Source of the DNA: Pseudomonadota bacterium
GTDB taxonomy: Bacteria; Pseudomonadota; Gammaproteobacteria; Burkholderiales; Ferrovaceae
Direction of reading: 5' to 3'
DNA length: 64,000 nucleotides
NCBI GenBank assembly: GCA_021798835.1
Contig: JAJZBQ010000008.1
Span: 25,620-89,619 of the forward strand
Positions 41,077 through 51,059 of this stretch are shown in pieces. Under the pieces are notes generated by a model. That model did not search any database. It was not told the DNA's origin and saw only the letters and a program-made list of their open reading frames with translations. A program made the translations under genes and the position numbers. The number at the start of each line of letters is the position of its first letter. The first letter of the stretch is position 1.

Positions 41077-41571
41077 CTAGTCCTTTTCATGCAGGGGGGT
41101 AATATCGTTGGGGGGGCAAAGTGCCACCAGATCTGACAGAGAGCCGAGACCGGGAATCACCAGATTTCCTGGTGCAATGTCGAGCCACGGCAGGAGCACA
41201 AACAGACGTTCGGCCAGGCGCGGATGGGGGATAGTCAAATGATCGAGATGGACCTGTTTTGTGCCATGAACCAGAATATCCAGATCCAGAGTGCGTGGGC
41301 CATTGGGGAACAGACGTTGGCGTCCGTGGTGATGTTCCAGATTCAGCAGTTGGTGAAGCAGGGTTGAGGGATCCAGCGAGGTTTCCAGATAGGCTACGGC
41401 ATTGATGAATTCGGGTTGGTCCAAATGACCCACAGGGGCACTGCGGTATAGACGAGAATGGTTGATTAGGTGAGTGCATGGCAGATCTCGCAGACTTTCC
41501 AGTGCACGATGAATCTGATTGACGGGATCGTCAAGATTGCTACCCAGGGCAATATAGACAGGGTCAGACAT
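41077..41571 (-). CDS. folK: 2-amino-4-hydroxy-6-hydroxymethyldihydropteridine pyrophosphokinase
   Basis: Transfers pyrophosphate from ATP to the pterin in folate synthesis. The 164-residue protein opens YIALGSNLDDPVNQIHRAL, with YRSAPVGHLDQPEFINAVAYLET following, and carries the Mg-binding signature GPRTLDLDILVHG and the IPHPRLAERLFVLLPW end. The start overlaps the pcnB stop as TAATG. Little more than the core domain is present. Confidence 0.95.
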   Translation of the reverse strand: MSDPVYIALGSNLDDPVNQIHRALESLRDLPCTHLINHSRLYRSAPVGHLDQPEFINAVAYLETSLDPSTLLHQLLNLEHHHGRQRLFPNGPRTLDLDILVHGTKQVHLDHLTIPHPRLAERLFVLLPWLDIAPGNLVIPGLGSLSDLVALCPPNDITPLHEKD

Positions 41572-42893
41572 TAGGTAGAACTGACAGGTGAGCGATGCCG
41601 ACGGCGACGGCGGGGTTGGCGTGGCTCGTGAGTTAGCAGGGGTTCGCGGTGATCAGCGGGTGTATTTTGAAATCGTTCCCACCACTCGGCCAGTGCTGTT
41701 TCCACCTCGCCTGATGCTGCGCGCAGGACCAGAAAGTCAAAACCAGCCCGGAAGCGTGGGTGTTCCAAAAGACGCATTGGACGTTGTCCATTGCGTTGCA
41801 GGAAGCGTGGTTGCATTGCCCAGATTTCCTTCATGCCACCGTCGAAACGGTGGGGAATGGGCAGGGTGCGTCGTTGTTGTTCGAGGATGGCATCGGCGGC
41901 TTCAAACAGTGCTGGATACAGGGGAGTGCCACGTGCACAGCGGATTTCCCACTCGTGGCGGACTGCAGGCCAGAGCAATGCAGCCAGCAAAAAGCCAGGT
42001 GACAGGGGTTTGTTTTGATGCCATCGTTCATCGGTATTGGCAAGAGCACGTTGCAGAAGTTCCTGATCTTGTGGGGTACTCAGGCATTGATCCAGTAGGG
42101 GCAGCAACCGGCGGTGCAGATTGTATTCACGCAACAAGGTCAAGCAGGTCGCGGCGTGACCGCAGAGCAGTAGTTTGACCAATTCGTCGAAGAGTCGGGA
42201 CTCTGGAATCGGGTCCAGAAGATTTCCCAGTTCGCGTAGAGGCGTAACGAGTGCGGGGTCGAGAGTGAAATTTAACTTGGCAGCGAAACGGATGGCGCGC
42301 AAGAGCCGGACAGGATCTTCACGGAAACGAGTAACGGGATCACCGATCATCACTAGGCGGCGTGCTGCGATATCCGAACGTCCGTTGAAAAAATCCAGCA
42401 GGGTATGGTGAACGGGATCGAAGTACAGGGCATTGGCGTTGAAGTCACGTCGTGCGGCATCTTCGTCAAGGGTTCCGAAAACGTTGTCGCGGGTCAGTCT
42501 GCCCTGCTCATCGGTTTGTGAATGGCTTTCATGAGTGGCATGTCCGCGAAAGGTGGTAACTTCCACGATTTCATTCTGGCAGGGGACATGGATGATCTGG
42601 AAACGACGACCGATGATACGTGAGCGACGGATGAGGCGTCGGATTTGATCTGGGGTGGCATTGGTGGCGACATCAAAGTCTTTGGGAGGAATTCCCAGCA
42701 ACAGATCTCTTACGGCCCCTCCTACCACAAAGGCCTGGAAGCCATTATCCTGTAGTGTCTTGATGACGCGCAAGGCGCAGGGGCTGATGGATTGCGCACG
42801 TAGACCGTGCTCGGAAGCGGGGATACTGCGTAGTTTCCCTTTGATGTGGCCGGGATGGCGGTGAAACAGTTTATTGATAATGCGACGGATCAT
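41571..42893 (-). CDS. pcnB: Poly(A) polymerase I
   Basis: Adds poly(A) tails that promote RNA decay. The 440-residue nucleotidyltransferase has the active-site block FVVGGAVRDLLLGIPPKDFDVATNATPDQIRRL (near residue 55) with the Asp pair in DFDV, RRFQIIHV after it, and the RRDFNANALYFDP and RFREDPVRLLRAIRFAAKL motifs. The C-terminus is strongly basic (PRQPRRRRRHRSP), as in PcnB and unlike tRNA CCA-adding enzymes. Its start overlaps the phosphatase stop (ATGA). Confidence 0.93.
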   Translation of the reverse strand: MIRRIINKLFHRHPGHIKGKLRSIPASEHGLRAQSISPCALRVIKTLQDNGFQAFVVGGAVRDLLLGIPPKDFDVATNATPDQIRRLIRRSRIIGRRFQIIHVPCQNEIVEVTTFRGHATHESHSQTDEQGRLTRDNVFGTLDEDAARRDFNANALYFDPVHHTLLDFFNGRSDIAARRLVMIGDPVTRFREDPVRLLRAIRFAAKLNFTLDPALVTPLRELGNLLDPIPESRLFDELVKLLLCGHAATCLTLLREYNLHRRLLPLLDQCLSTPQDQELLQRALANTDERWHQNKPLSPGFLLAALLWPAVRHEWEIRCARGTPLYPALFEAADAILEQQRRTLPIPHRFDGGMKEIWAMQPRFLQRNGQRPMRLLEHPRFRAGFDFLVLRAASGEVETALAEWWERFQNTPADHREPLLTHEPRQPRRRRRHRSPVSST

Positions 42894-43582
42894 GGGCGTG
42901 GCATCCAGTGCAAAATGGGCCAGTGGCGTGAGTGGGCGATTTGAGCGAGAGTTTCATCGGGGTTGACGGCTACCGGCTCACTGGCGCGTTCCAGAAGGGG
43001 TAAGTCATTTTTGGAATCGCTGTAAAACGCAGTCTCTGAAAAATCCTCCCAGCGATATCCGAGAGAATCCAGCCATTGATCAACGCGTCGGATTTTTCCT
43101 TCACGAAAACTGGGGATTCCTGATACCTGCCCCGTGAATTCACCGTGTTCATCTATCTCGGGTTCCGTCGCGATCAAATGATCGATGCCCAGCATGGAAG
43201 CGATGGGTCCGGTGACAAAGCGATTGGTAGCGGTAACGATGGCGACCAGATGAGATCGTGCTTTTTCTTCGGCAATTTTTTGAATGGCAGTGTCACTGAT
43301 GAGTGGCAATATCCGTTCTTCCATGAAACGTTGGTGCCAGATATTCAGTTGGCTGCTGGGGAAACGGCTGAGTGGTTCGAGTTGGAAAGCCAAAAAAGCC
43401 GTGATGTCCAGAGTTCCGGCTTGGTAATCTGCATAGAACGACTGATTTTTTGCCTGATGAGAGTCTCCTTCCAAAACTCCCAGTGTGGTGAGGAATTGTC
43501 CCCATTCATAGTCACTGTCACCAGACAGCAGGGTATGGTCGAGATCGAAGAGTGCCAGACGAAGGGAGGAATTAGTGGTCAT
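42890..43582 (-). CDS. HAD-IB family phosphatase (SerB-like)
   Basis: A 230-residue haloacid dehalogenase-type phosphatase. Motif I is ALFDLDHTLLSGDSDYEW with the nucleophile Asp, motif II is LVAIVTATNRFVTGPIA, and motif III/IV spans KIRRVDQWLDSLG...FYSDSKNDLPLLERASEPVAVNPDE. Members of this subfamily act on phosphoserine or other small phosphomonoesters; the substrate here is unknown. It sits between hda and pcnB with overlaps of 11 bp and 4 bp. Confidence 0.88.
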   Translation of the reverse strand: MTTNSSLRLALFDLDHTLLSGDSDYEWGQFLTTLGVLEGDSHQAKNQSFYADYQAGTLDITAFLAFQLEPLSRFPSSQLNIWHQRFMEERILPLISDTAIQKIAEEKARSHLVAIVTATNRFVTGPIASMLGIDHLIATEPEIDEHGEFTGQVSGIPSFREGKIRRVDQWLDSLGYRWEDFSETAFYSDSKNDLPLLERASEPVAVNPDETLAQIAHSRHWPILHWMPRP

Positions 43583-44228
43583 GGTGGTCGAGAACCTGGC
43601 GAATCATGGGAAGGGTGATGGTGGCACGGTGGGTGGATAAACTCCAGTGCAGCAATCTCCTCATCAATCCAAATAGATAGTCATTGTTTCGTGGGCAGTG
43701 GGTGAGCAGATAGTGCAGGACGGGGTCGGGAAAATCGAGTCCGAGATCAGCGGCGTGGCGTTGCAAAGCGGTCAATTTATCATCATCGTTGAGAGGTTGA
43801 ATTCTTAAAACCAAGCCCCACGCCAAGCGTGAGCGCAAGTCTGGGAATAGCGACAGTTCGCTCGGCGGACATGGGCCACTGACCAGCAGGCGCAGACCCG
43901 CGTCGCGCCGCTCATTATAACGGTGAAATAGATCGGTGGCACCTTCCGTACTCAATTGTTGCACGTCATCGACGGCCAATTCCGGAGCCGGATCAGGGCT
44001 GAATCGGGTAGCAGGGTGACAGGCAATATAGTGGTTCAAGGGGACGAGTGAGCGCAGAAGATGCGTTTTTCCACTGCCCGGAACTCCCCAAAGATATATT
44101 TGGCGTTCCCCGTCCGGGTCATGATGCCAACGTTTGAGTTGGTCGATGACTTCCGCATTTTGGCCCACTACGAATTGGGCAAGTTGCGGAGGGATATCTG
44201 GCTCCAGAGGAAGAATTTGTTGGCGCAT
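43572..44228 (-). CDS. hda: Hda, DnaA regulatory inactivator (DnaA-like AAA+)
   Basis: A 218-residue protein of the DnaA AAA+ fold without the DNA-binding domain. It begins [15 protein letters not shown], a beta-clamp-binding type N-terminus (QxxLPL). Walker A is WGVPGSGKTHLLRSLV near residue 45; Walker B is weak (ELAVDDVQQLS), and sensor regions RSRLAWGLVLRIQPL follow. In gammaproteobacteria Hda with the clamp stimulates ATP hydrolysis by DnaA. The ATG at 44228 overlaps the upstream stop as TGATG; a longer frame extends upstream into that gene. Confidence 0.88.
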   Translation of the reverse strand: MRQQILPLEPDIPPQLAQFVVGQNAEVIDQLKRWHHDPDGERQIYLWGVPGSGKTHLLRSLVPLNHYIACHPATRFSPDPAPELAVDDVQQLSTEGATDLFHRYNERRDAGLRLLVSGPCPPSELSLFPDLRSRLAWGLVLRIQPLNDDDKLTALQRHAADLGLDFPDPVLHYLLTHCPRNNDYLFGLMRRLLHWSLSTHRATITLPMIRQVLDHHDH

Positions 44229-45286
44229 CAGGAAGAAATGGGGCAGCGATCCCGATAGAAAATCAGTAGATGGGACAGACAAATTCGGCCAACGGCTGCC
44301 GCCGGAAGAGCGATGACGACGCCCAGAAAACCCAGCAACTGACCAAAGGATAGCAGGGCCAGAATGACCACGACCGGATGCAGTCCGATACGTTCACCGA
44401 CCAGACGAGGAGTGATGACCCAACCTTCCAGCATGTGACCTGTCAAGAATATGGCCAGCACATAGGGAACCAGGTGGGGGTTCTGGATCAGTGTGCTCAG
44501 CAGAGTCAATACGAAACCGATAAAAACGCCGACATAGGGAATGAATACCAAGAGGCCGGTGGTAACGCCCAAGGTCAGGCCAGAGGAAACGCCGGCTATC
44601 TGTAGCGCAAGTCCATAAAACAGGGCCATGGTTCCCATGACCAGGACCTGACCACGCAGAAATTGGCCCAGTACCTCATCGATTTCCTGGCCGAGTTGTG
44701 CGATGGGGGTGAAATAGTTTTCTGGAATCAAGGAATGGAGCGATGCTACCAGTCGATTCCAGTCCTTCAGCAGGTAGAAAGTGACGACCGGTACCAGGAG
44801 AAGGGTGAGAAACAGGTGTAGCAACAATGAACTGCCATAACGTGCCGACAGGGCAAGATGTTGCAATGGTTCGCTCAGTGCACCCAGATGTTGCTGTAAC
44901 AGGTCACGCCAAGTACCCATGCTGTGCATCCAATCGATATCCAGGGTCGTAGGAAGATAGGGCAGTATGGCGGCTTGCCAGGCTTCCACCGAGTTGGGCA
45001 GGCGGCTGGCCAATTGCATCAAATCATGGGTCAACAATGGGAGAAGCAACAGCAAAAAACTGCTTCCCAGACCGATTAGAGCCAGTACGATGAGCAAGGC
45101 CGCCAGACTTCGGGGTAGCCACCGTACGTTGAGCCGATCGACCAAAGGATGCCCCAGATAGCCCAGCAATAACCCGGCAACAAAGGGGGCTAGAATATCG
45201 GACAGCGCATAAATCAAGCCGACCAGCATAAAAACCGGGATCCAGAATCCGGGGGAGCGAGGGAAAGCGGGGCGCGTTGCTGGCAT
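44228..45286 (-). CDS. AI-2E family / PerM-like membrane permease
   Basis: A 352-residue protein with about seven or eight membrane segments, beginning with [39 protein letters not shown]. The typical AI-2E_transport end is [24 protein letters not shown]...[38 protein letters not shown]. Family members export various compounds, including cations and autoinducers, and specificity cannot be read. Start taken at the ATG at 45286, immediately before the first membrane segment. It is divergent from purM, an arrangement common in Proteobacteria. Confidence 0.88.
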   Translation of the reverse strand: MPATRPAFPRSPGFWIPVFMLVGLIYALSDILAPFVAGLLLGYLGHPLVDRLNVRWLPRSLAALLIVLALIGLGSSFLLLLLPLLTHDLMQLASRLPNSVEAWQAAILPYLPTTLDIDWMHSMGTWRDLLQQHLGALSEPLQHLALSARYGSSLLLHLFLTLLLVPVVTFYLLKDWNRLVASLHSLIPENYFTPIAQLGQEIDEVLGQFLRGQVLVMGTMALFYGLALQIAGVSSGLTLGVTTGLLVFIPYVGVFIGFVLTLLSTLIQNPHLVPYVLAIFLTGHMLEGWVITPRLVGERIGLHPVVVILALLSFGQLLGFLGVVIALPAAAVGRICLSHLLIFYRDRCPISS

Positions 45287-45367
45287 TTTGGAGTAAAATT
45301 GACCTTTGTTGATGGAGTGCGCAGGATCGCTGTCCATTCTGGCAGTGTGACCAGTGTACTGCGCCCC

Positions 45368-46456
45368 ATGGATTTTACCGCCTCGGAGGCCCCTTTGTCT
45401 GCTACTACCCCGCAATCTGGATTTTCTTATCGCAGTGCCGGTGTCGATATTGACGCTGGAGAAGCGCTTGTGGAACGCATCAAACCCTTGGCGCAGCGCA
45501 CGTTGCGTCCCGAGGTGCTGGGTGGTATTGGCGGTTTTGCCGCATTGGTCGAGATCGGCAAACGTTACCGTGAGCCCGTTCTGGTATCAGGAACTGATGG
45601 AGTGGGTACCAAATTGCGCTTGGCTTTTGAACTCAATCGCCATGATGGGGTGGGCATCGACCTGGTTGCCATGAGTGTCAATGATATTTTGGTGCAGGGG
45701 GCGGAGCCGCTGTTTTTCCTTGACTATTTTGCGTGTGGGCGACTGGATGTCGAGCAGGCTGCTCAAGTGATCGCCGGCATTGCACAGGGTTGTGAGGAAT
45801 CCGGATGTGCATTAATCGGTGGGGAAACTGCGGAAATGCCGGATTCTTATCCCGCTGGGGAGTACGATCTGGCGGGGTTTGCGGTGGGGGTTGTGGAAAA
45901 ATCAGCATTGGTGAATGGGACAAACATTTGCGTGGGCGATCGGGTCATCGGGGTTTCTTCCAGCGGTGCGCATTCCAATGGCTTTTCCCTGATACGCAAG
46001 ATTGTCAGTCACAGCGGCGCTGATCTGGGGGCCCCTTTTCCTGGAGGAGCATTCGGGGAGGCGAGCCTGGCCGATGTGTTGATGACCCCGACACGTCTGT
46101 ATGTCAAGCCTGTGTTGGCACTTCGTCAAAAAATCACTCTCAAGGGCATGGCTCATATAACTGGGGGAGGATTATTGGATAATGTGCCACGCGTGTTGCC
46201 CGCAGGTCTGGCGGCTTGTCTGCAACGTGACCAATGGCCGCGTTTGCCACTGTTTTCCTGGTTGCAACAGGAGGGGGGAGTGGCAGAAGAGGAGATGTTG
46301 CGCGTATTCAATTGCGGGATTGGTTTGACCTTGATCGTATCCCCCGAAGATGAAGCGACAGCCCTTCGCCATTTTGCCGACCTGGGGTGGGCTGCCTGGG
46401 GTATTGGTGAGATTGTCCATCAACCGGTTGATCGCCCAGCCACTTGGGTGGAATGA
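45368..46456 (+). CDS. purM: Phosphoribosylformylglycinamidine cyclo-ligase (AIR synthetase)
   Basis: Closes the imidazole ring in purine synthesis. From the ATG at 45368 the protein has 362 residues. [20 protein letters not shown] is the family start, [32 protein letters not shown] the ATP-Mg loop, and [25 protein letters not shown] the second signature. [18 protein letters not shown] is a longer lead than in E. coli, and no good ribosome site is visible, so the start is uncertain. purN follows by 3 bp. Confidence 0.94.
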   Translation: MDFTASEAPLSATTPQSGFSYRSAGVDIDAGEALVERIKPLAQRTLRPEVLGGIGGFAALVEIGKRYREPVLVSGTDGVGTKLRLAFELNRHDGVGIDLVAMSVNDILVQGAEPLFFLDYFACGRLDVEQAAQVIAGIAQGCEESGCALIGGETAEMPDSYPAGEYDLAGFAVGVVEKSALVNGTNICVGDRVIGVSSSGAHSNGFSLIRKIVSHSGADLGAPFPGGAFGEASLADVLMTPTRLYVKPVLALRQKITLKGMAHITGGGLLDNVPRVLPAGLAACLQRDQWPRLPLFSWLQQEGGVAEEEMLRVFNCGIGLTLIVSPEDEATALRHFADLGWAAWGIGEIVHQPVDRPATWVE

Positions 46457-46459
46457 GCC

Positions 46460-47110
46460 GTGCGCGTCCAACCTCGTGTGGTAGTACTGATTTCAGGGCG
46501 CGGATCCAATTTGGAGGCATTGTTGCTGGCACGCTTGCCTCTGGAGGTGGTTGCAGTAATCAGCAGTCGGATGGATGCCGCAGGACTGGATCTGGCACGT
46601 TGTCGTGGCATTCCTGCGCTGGCGCTGACCAGAGAAGAGTTTCCTGAGAGAGAAGCCTACGATCAGCGGTTGCGATACCTCATTGATGGTTATCAACCCG
46701 ATATGGTGGTGCTGGCCGGATTCATGCGAATTCTGACCCCCGCATTGGTACGCCACTATGAGGGACGTTTACTCAATATTCATCCTTCCTTGCTACCCGC
46801 ATTTCCTGGGTTGCACACGCACCGCCGCGCGCTGGAGGCGGGGGTGGCGGTGCATGGCTGTACAGTGCATTTTGTCACCGAGATTTTGGATGATGGTCCT
46901 ATTGTGGCTCAGGCAGTGGTTCCGGTGTTGCCAGATGATGATGAGATGCACCTGGCACAGAGGGTGCTGGTCATGGAGCATCGTCTTTATCCGGCAGTTT
47001 TACGTGCTTGGGCTGAGGGTCACCTGACTTGGCTGGATGGTCGTCCACAATGGTCCCGCGAATCGGGCGTGCCAGCAATGCGCTGGCTAGGATTGGAGGG
47101 GCACCCATGA
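46460..47110 (+). CDS. purN: Phosphoribosylglycinamide formyltransferase (GAR transformylase)
   Basis: Uses 10-formyltetrahydrofolate to formylate GAR in purine synthesis. The 216-residue protein has VVLISGRGSNLEALL at the N-terminus, and the catalytic Asn-His pair lies in LNIHPSLLPAFPGLHTHRRALEAG, followed by GCTVHFVTEILDDGPIVAQ with the catalytic Asp. The start is GTG with GGTGGA upstream. The C-terminus continues about 15 residues past the usual core. The stop overlaps the rsmB start (ATGA). Confidence 0.95.
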   Translation: MRVQPRVVVLISGRGSNLEALLLARLPLEVVAVISSRMDAAGLDLARCRGIPALALTREEFPEREAYDQRLRYLIDGYQPDMVVLAGFMRILTPALVRHYEGRLLNIHPSLLPAFPGLHTHRRALEAGVAVHGCTVHFVTEILDDGPIVAQAVVPVLPDDDEMHLAQRVLVMEHRLYPAVLRAWAEGHLTWLDGRPQWSRESGVPAMRWLGLEGHP

Positions 47111-48477
47111 CTCGTCGAGCGCGGTACTCCGGAAAGTCAACAGCGCTTCCTGGCGCACGAAGTTCTTCTCAAAAAGTTATACGTGCTCCTGAGCGTGGTA
47201 ATGACGGTGAGGGGCGCGGGTTCTCGGGATTCCTGTTTGATGGTTGGGTAGCAGTGTTGCAGCGGGTATTATCCGAAATGCGACCTGCTGATCGTATTCT
47301 GCATGATTTTTTTCGAGAAGAAAGCAATTGGGGGGCGCGCGATCGCGCGACTCTGACAGAGTTGTTGTATGGTTTATTGCGTCACTGGGAAGTGGTGACC
47401 GCATTGGCCCCCGCGACGGCCCCACGACGCCTGGGATTGGCCTACCTGCAACGGGTGATGGGGCGCAGTACGCGTGATCTGCAGTCCCTGTGTCAGACCG
47501 ATGACGAGCGTGCATGGTTGCGTGCATTGGCTGCTCACCGTTTGCCGGACGAGCGCGCTGTGCGAGCCCATTTGCCTGAGTGGGTGATGGATGCATTAGG
47601 CAATGTTTTGCCTGAGGATGAATGGGTTATGCTGGGACGTGCTCTGCAATCCGCTGCTCCTCTGGATGTGCGGGTAAACACGCTCAAAAGCGATCGTCCT
47701 GCGGTACTACGGGAATTGGTGGAACAAGGGCTGTTGGCCCAGCCCACTCCCTGGTCCCCTTGGGGAATTCGGGTAGAAGGACGGCCAGATCTGCAACGCC
47801 TTCCGGTATTTCGGGAAGGGCGTATTGAAGTGCAGGATGAAGGAAGTCAGTTGCTGGCGGCATTGGTGGCACCGCGTCGCCGCGACATGGTGGTGGATTT
47901 CTGTGCGGGCGCGGGTGGTAAATCGCTACAGTTGGGTGCGTTGATGGGAAATCAAGGGCGCTTGTATGCCATGGATGTCTCTGCGTATCGTCTGGAGCGC
48001 CTCAAGCCTCGGCTCAAGCGCGCTGGGTTATCAAATCTGATGCCGGTGGTGATTGCACGCGAAACCGATGATCGAGTGCGTCGGTTGCAGGGCAAAATCG
48101 ATCGGGTGCTGGTGGATGCGCCCTGTACTGGGATGGGGACATTGCGTCGTAATCCGGATCTCAAACTACGCCAATCTGCCGAGACACTGAAGGAGTTGGT
48201 GATCAAGCAGCAGTCAATCCTGACGGCTGCAGCACAACTTGTCAAACCTGGGGGACGTTTGGTGTACGCGACCTGTAGTTTGTTGCCTGCTGAAAATCAG
48301 GACCAGGTTGCCGGTTTTTCTGAACGACATCCCGAATTTGAATTGTTACCGGTCACTCCCTTGCTTGAAGCGATGGATATTCCCTTGCGTTTTTCAGAAC
48401 CCTACCTGCAACTCTGGCCCCACCGCCAAGCAACCGATGGATTTTTTGCCGCGGTCTGGCAAAGACGCCTCGATTAA
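47107..48477 (+). CDS. rsmB: RsmB/NOP-family rRNA cytosine-C5 methyltransferase
   Basis: A 456-residue SAM-dependent enzyme. The N-terminal helical NusB-like region (about 40-190) is less conserved, with FREESNWGARDRATLTELLYGLLRHWE. The catalytic half has VDFCAGAGGKSLQLGALMGNQG as motif I, and both family cysteines are present: VDAPCTGMGTLRRNPDLK and YATCSLLPAENQ. RsmB methylates C967 of 16S rRNA in E. coli; assignment to exactly that site is inferred. It starts at an ATGA overlap with purN; an in-frame start further upstream lies inside purN. Confidence 0.88.
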   Translation: MTRRARYSGKSTALPGARSSSQKVIRAPERGNDGEGRGFSGFLFDGWVAVLQRVLSEMRPADRILHDFFREESNWGARDRATLTELLYGLLRHWEVVTALAPATAPRRLGLAYLQRVMGRSTRDLQSLCQTDDERAWLRALAAHRLPDERAVRAHLPEWVMDALGNVLPEDEWVMLGRALQSAAPLDVRVNTLKSDRPAVLRELVEQGLLAQPTPWSPWGIRVEGRPDLQRLPVFREGRIEVQDEGSQLLAALVAPRRRDMVVDFCAGAGGKSLQLGALMGNQGRLYAMDVSAYRLERLKPRLKRAGLSNLMPVVIARETDDRVRRLQGKIDRVLVDAPCTGMGTLRRNPDLKLRQSAETLKELVIKQQSILTAAAQLVKPGGRLVYATCSLLPAENQDQVAGFSERHPEFELLPVTPLLEAMDIPLRFSEPYLQLWPHRQATDGFFAAVWQRRLD

Positions 48478-48490
48478 AACAGGAGTAGAA

Positions 48491-49753
48491 ATGGAACCTG
48501 CGGGCGATCCGTTTGTTGATCTGGTCGACTTTTTTCAATCGCTGACCGACTACCGCCACGTGTGGCAACTTCCAGTATTGCTGGGGGCACTCCTGATCGC
48601 CACGGTAGCCACTTTGCTGCTTGGCCGTCAATTCAGGGGAGTGGGGGAGGTGGCTGAGGGAAAAATCAAGCGCCTCAAACAGATATTGTTTACAGGGACG
48701 CTGGTGGCGGCCCTGTTTGTTTTGCGTCATCATTTTGGTTTAGGTCGTTCAGCACCCCTGTTGCATATGGCCTTTGCCTTGTCACTGGCACTGGCTATCA
48801 CCTATCTTGGACTTTACGTGCTGCACTATGGTGTGGGTTGGTCCAAGCGCCTGGTATTCGTGCAAACCCAGTTTTTGAGATTGACCTGGCTGATTTTTGC
48901 GCTGCATGTAACCGGACTATTAAGACCGGTCCAGGAGTGGTTGCAGAGTCTTGATTTTACGCTGGGAGGAACGCGAGTTTCGCTATGGCAACTGATGCAA
49001 GGTTCGGTGCTGGTGACCTTTGTGCTGGTTGGGGCACTGTGGTTGGGAACTTGGTTTGAACGGCGTTTGAGTGGTTCTTCAGCTCTGGATACGCATGTGC
49101 GGGTCATCGTTGTCAAACTGGTGCGTGGCCTGTTGCTGTTTTTTTCGCTTTTGCTGGCTATGCCCCTCATGGGTATTGATGCGACTTTCCTGTCGGTTCT
49201 GGGTGGAGCGTTGGGAGTCGGGTTGGGTTTTGCCTTGCAAAAGGTGGCCAGCAATTATGTGAGTGGATTCATTCTGCTCATGGATCGTTCGATCCGCATG
49301 AATGATGTCATTACCGTGGAAGGTCGTCAGGGAACGGTTATCCGGCTTGATGCTCGGTGTATAACCCTGTCATCTACCGATGGACTGGCTTTTATCGTTC
49401 CGAATGAAACCTTTCTGACTCAGACCATTATCAACCATACGCGCATGGGGACAGGAGTTTGTCACAGCATGACTCTGGAAGTGGCGTATGCCAGTGATTT
49501 GGATGCTGTGCAACGTCTCATGGAGGATGCTGCTCGTGAACAGTCCCGAATTTTGGTGGACCCGGCTCCCAAGGCTTTGGTGGGAAAAATGACGGGACAT
49601 GGTGTCGAAGTGAATCTGTACTATTGGATACCCGATCCGGGTAAAGGTGATGCAGGATTGAAATCGGCACTGATGCAATTCATTAGTCAAGGTCTGCGTC
49701 AGCAGGGTATCATGGTTCCCTTGAAAGATGGCGCTCAACCTGTTGTTCCTTGA
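48491..49753 (+). CDS. MscS-family small-conductance mechanosensitive channel
   Basis: A 420-residue inner-membrane protein with about five or six hydrophobic segments before the pore. The MscS core is clear: LSVLGGALGVGLGFALQKVASNYVSGFILLMDRSIRMNDVITVEGRQGTVIRLDARCITLSS, followed by the cytoplasmic beta domain (VPNETFLTQTIINHT). It protects cells from hypo-osmotic shock. AGGAG lies 5 bases before the ATG at 48491, which fixes the start; the frame is open further upstream, inside rsmB. Confidence 0.9.
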   Translation: MEPAGDPFVDLVDFFQSLTDYRHVWQLPVLLGALLIATVATLLLGRQFRGVGEVAEGKIKRLKQILFTGTLVAALFVLRHHFGLGRSAPLLHMAFALSLALAITYLGLYVLHYGVGWSKRLVFVQTQFLRLTWLIFALHVTGLLRPVQEWLQSLDFTLGGTRVSLWQLMQGSVLVTFVLVGALWLGTWFERRLSGSSALDTHVRVIVVKLVRGLLLFFSLLLAMPLMGIDATFLSVLGGALGVGLGFALQKVASNYVSGFILLMDRSIRMNDVITVEGRQGTVIRLDARCITLSSTDGLAFIVPNETFLTQTIINHTRMGTGVCHSMTLEVAYASDLDAVQRLMEDAAREQSRILVDPAPKALVGKMTGHGVEVNLYYWIPDPGKGDAGLKSALMQFISQGLRQQGIMVPLKDGAQPVVP

Positions 49754-49776
49754 GATTTCCCAATCCATGGTATAAT
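49750..49776 (+). promoter_or_regulatory. Extended -10 promoter for the desaturase gene
   Basis: TGGTATAAT at 49768-49776 is a perfect extended -10 box. TTGAGA at 49750-49755 is a 5/6 -35 match, but the spacer is only 15 bp; an extended -10 depends less on the -35. Confidence 0.65.
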
Positions 49777-49810
49777 CAACGGTTGAAATATCAATCATCG
49801 GAGGTTTCTC

Positions 49811-50986
49811 ATGATTTCGTCCGGTCTGCTGTCTTTGCCTTGGTGGGGCGATGTGCTGGTGGCACTTGCCTTGACCCATGTCACCATCGCTTCTGTCACT
49901 ATTTTTTTGCACCGCCATCAAGCTCATCGCGCGTTGGAGTTAGGGGCGGTAGCCAGCCACTTTTTCCGTTTTTGGCTATGGCTGACCACCGGGATGGTTA
50001 CCCAGCAATGGGCGGCGATTCACCGCAAGCACCATGCCAAGTGTGAAACTCCAGATGATCCCCATAGTCCTCAGGTGTTGGGTATCAACCGTGTGTTGTG
50101 GGGTGGGGTGTTGCTCTACGTCAAGGAAAGTCGTAACGCGGAGACGATGAATCGTTACGGGCATGGTACCCCCAATGACTGGATGGAGAAGCATGTGTAT
50201 GCTGCCCACGAACGTCTTGGTGTAACACTCATGGCGTTTATTGACATGGCGTTGTTCGGCGTGATTCCAGGTCTGTTGGTCTGGTTGGTCCAGATGATCT
50301 GGATTCCGTTTTGGGCGGCAGGTGTGATCAATGGCCTGGGTCACTATTGGGGATACCGGAACTTCAATTGCAAGGATGCCAGTACCAATATTTTTCCCTG
50401 GGGTATCTTGATCGGGGGAGAGGAGTTGCACAATAACCATCACACCTACGCGACATCAGCCAAGTTGTCGAATCGCTGGTACGAATTCGATATCGGTTGG
50501 TTGTATATACGTGTTTTGGCTGCATTGGGTCAGGCGCGAGTTAAATCTGTGGCGCCCCAAGTGCGCCTGAATCTGGCCAAGCAGCATTGTGATGTGGAAA
50601 CGTTGCAGGCCATCATTCGCAATCGCTATGAGGTGATGGCGCGCTATGCTCGTGAGTTGGCCAATGGTTGTGTTCTGGAAGTACAGCGCATTGGTTCTGA
50701 AGTGCGGTCGCATCGTGATGTGTCTGACATGATTCAGCGTTGGTTTCATCACTCTCCGGAAGAACTTCATCAGTCTGACAGACAGGATCTGGAAAAGGTT
50801 ATGCAGGCTGAGAATGCGACTGCCACGGTGGTGCGTATGCGCCGTGAACTGGAACAGTTATGGTCACGTACCAATGCCAATGCTGAACAGTTGGTGGAGC
50901 AGTTGGCTGATTGGTGTCACCGTGCCGAACTCAGTGGCATCCATGAGTTAAAACGATTCTCACGATCGTTGCGCGCTTACGCCTGA
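49811..50986 (+). CDS. Acyl-lipid/acyl-CoA fatty acid desaturase with C-terminal extension
   Basis: A 391-residue membrane di-iron desaturase that would introduce a double bond, probably Delta-9, into acyl chains. The three histidine boxes are HRHQAHR (near residue 36), HRKHHAK (near 72) and HNNHH (near 203), separated by membrane segments. After about residue 270 comes a 110-residue soluble helical extension (REL...EQLVEQLADWCHRAELSGIHELKRF) not typical of small desaturases. GGAGG lies 6 bases before the ATG. It stands alone with its own promoter and terminator. Confidence 0.9.
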   Translation: MISSGLLSLPWWGDVLVALALTHVTIASVTIFLHRHQAHRALELGAVASHFFRFWLWLTTGMVTQQWAAIHRKHHAKCETPDDPHSPQVLGINRVLWGGVLLYVKESRNAETMNRYGHGTPNDWMEKHVYAAHERLGVTLMAFIDMALFGVIPGLLVWLVQMIWIPFWAAGVINGLGHYWGYRNFNCKDASTNIFPWGILIGGEELHNNHHTYATSAKLSNRWYEFDIGWLYIRVLAALGQARVKSVAPQVRLNLAKQHCDVETLQAIIRNRYEVMARYARELANGCVLEVQRIGSEVRSHRDVSDMIQRWFHHSPEELHQSDRQDLEKVMQAENATATVVRMRRELEQLWSRTNANAEQLVEQLADWCHRAELSGIHELKRFSRSLRAYA

Positions 50987-51001
50987 TGTCTAAACTTCTT
51001 G

Positions 51002-51029
51002 AAAACCCCGTTTCGGCGGGGTTTTTTAT
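51002..51029 (+). terminator. Rho-independent terminator after the desaturase gene
   Basis: The stem AAAACCCCG/CGGGGTTTT encloses a 6-nt loop and is followed by a T-rich run (51022-51033). It separates this gene from the cys operon. Confidence 0.88.
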
Positions 51030-51059
51030 TTTTGTTATAACGATCGAATATTATAGTAT

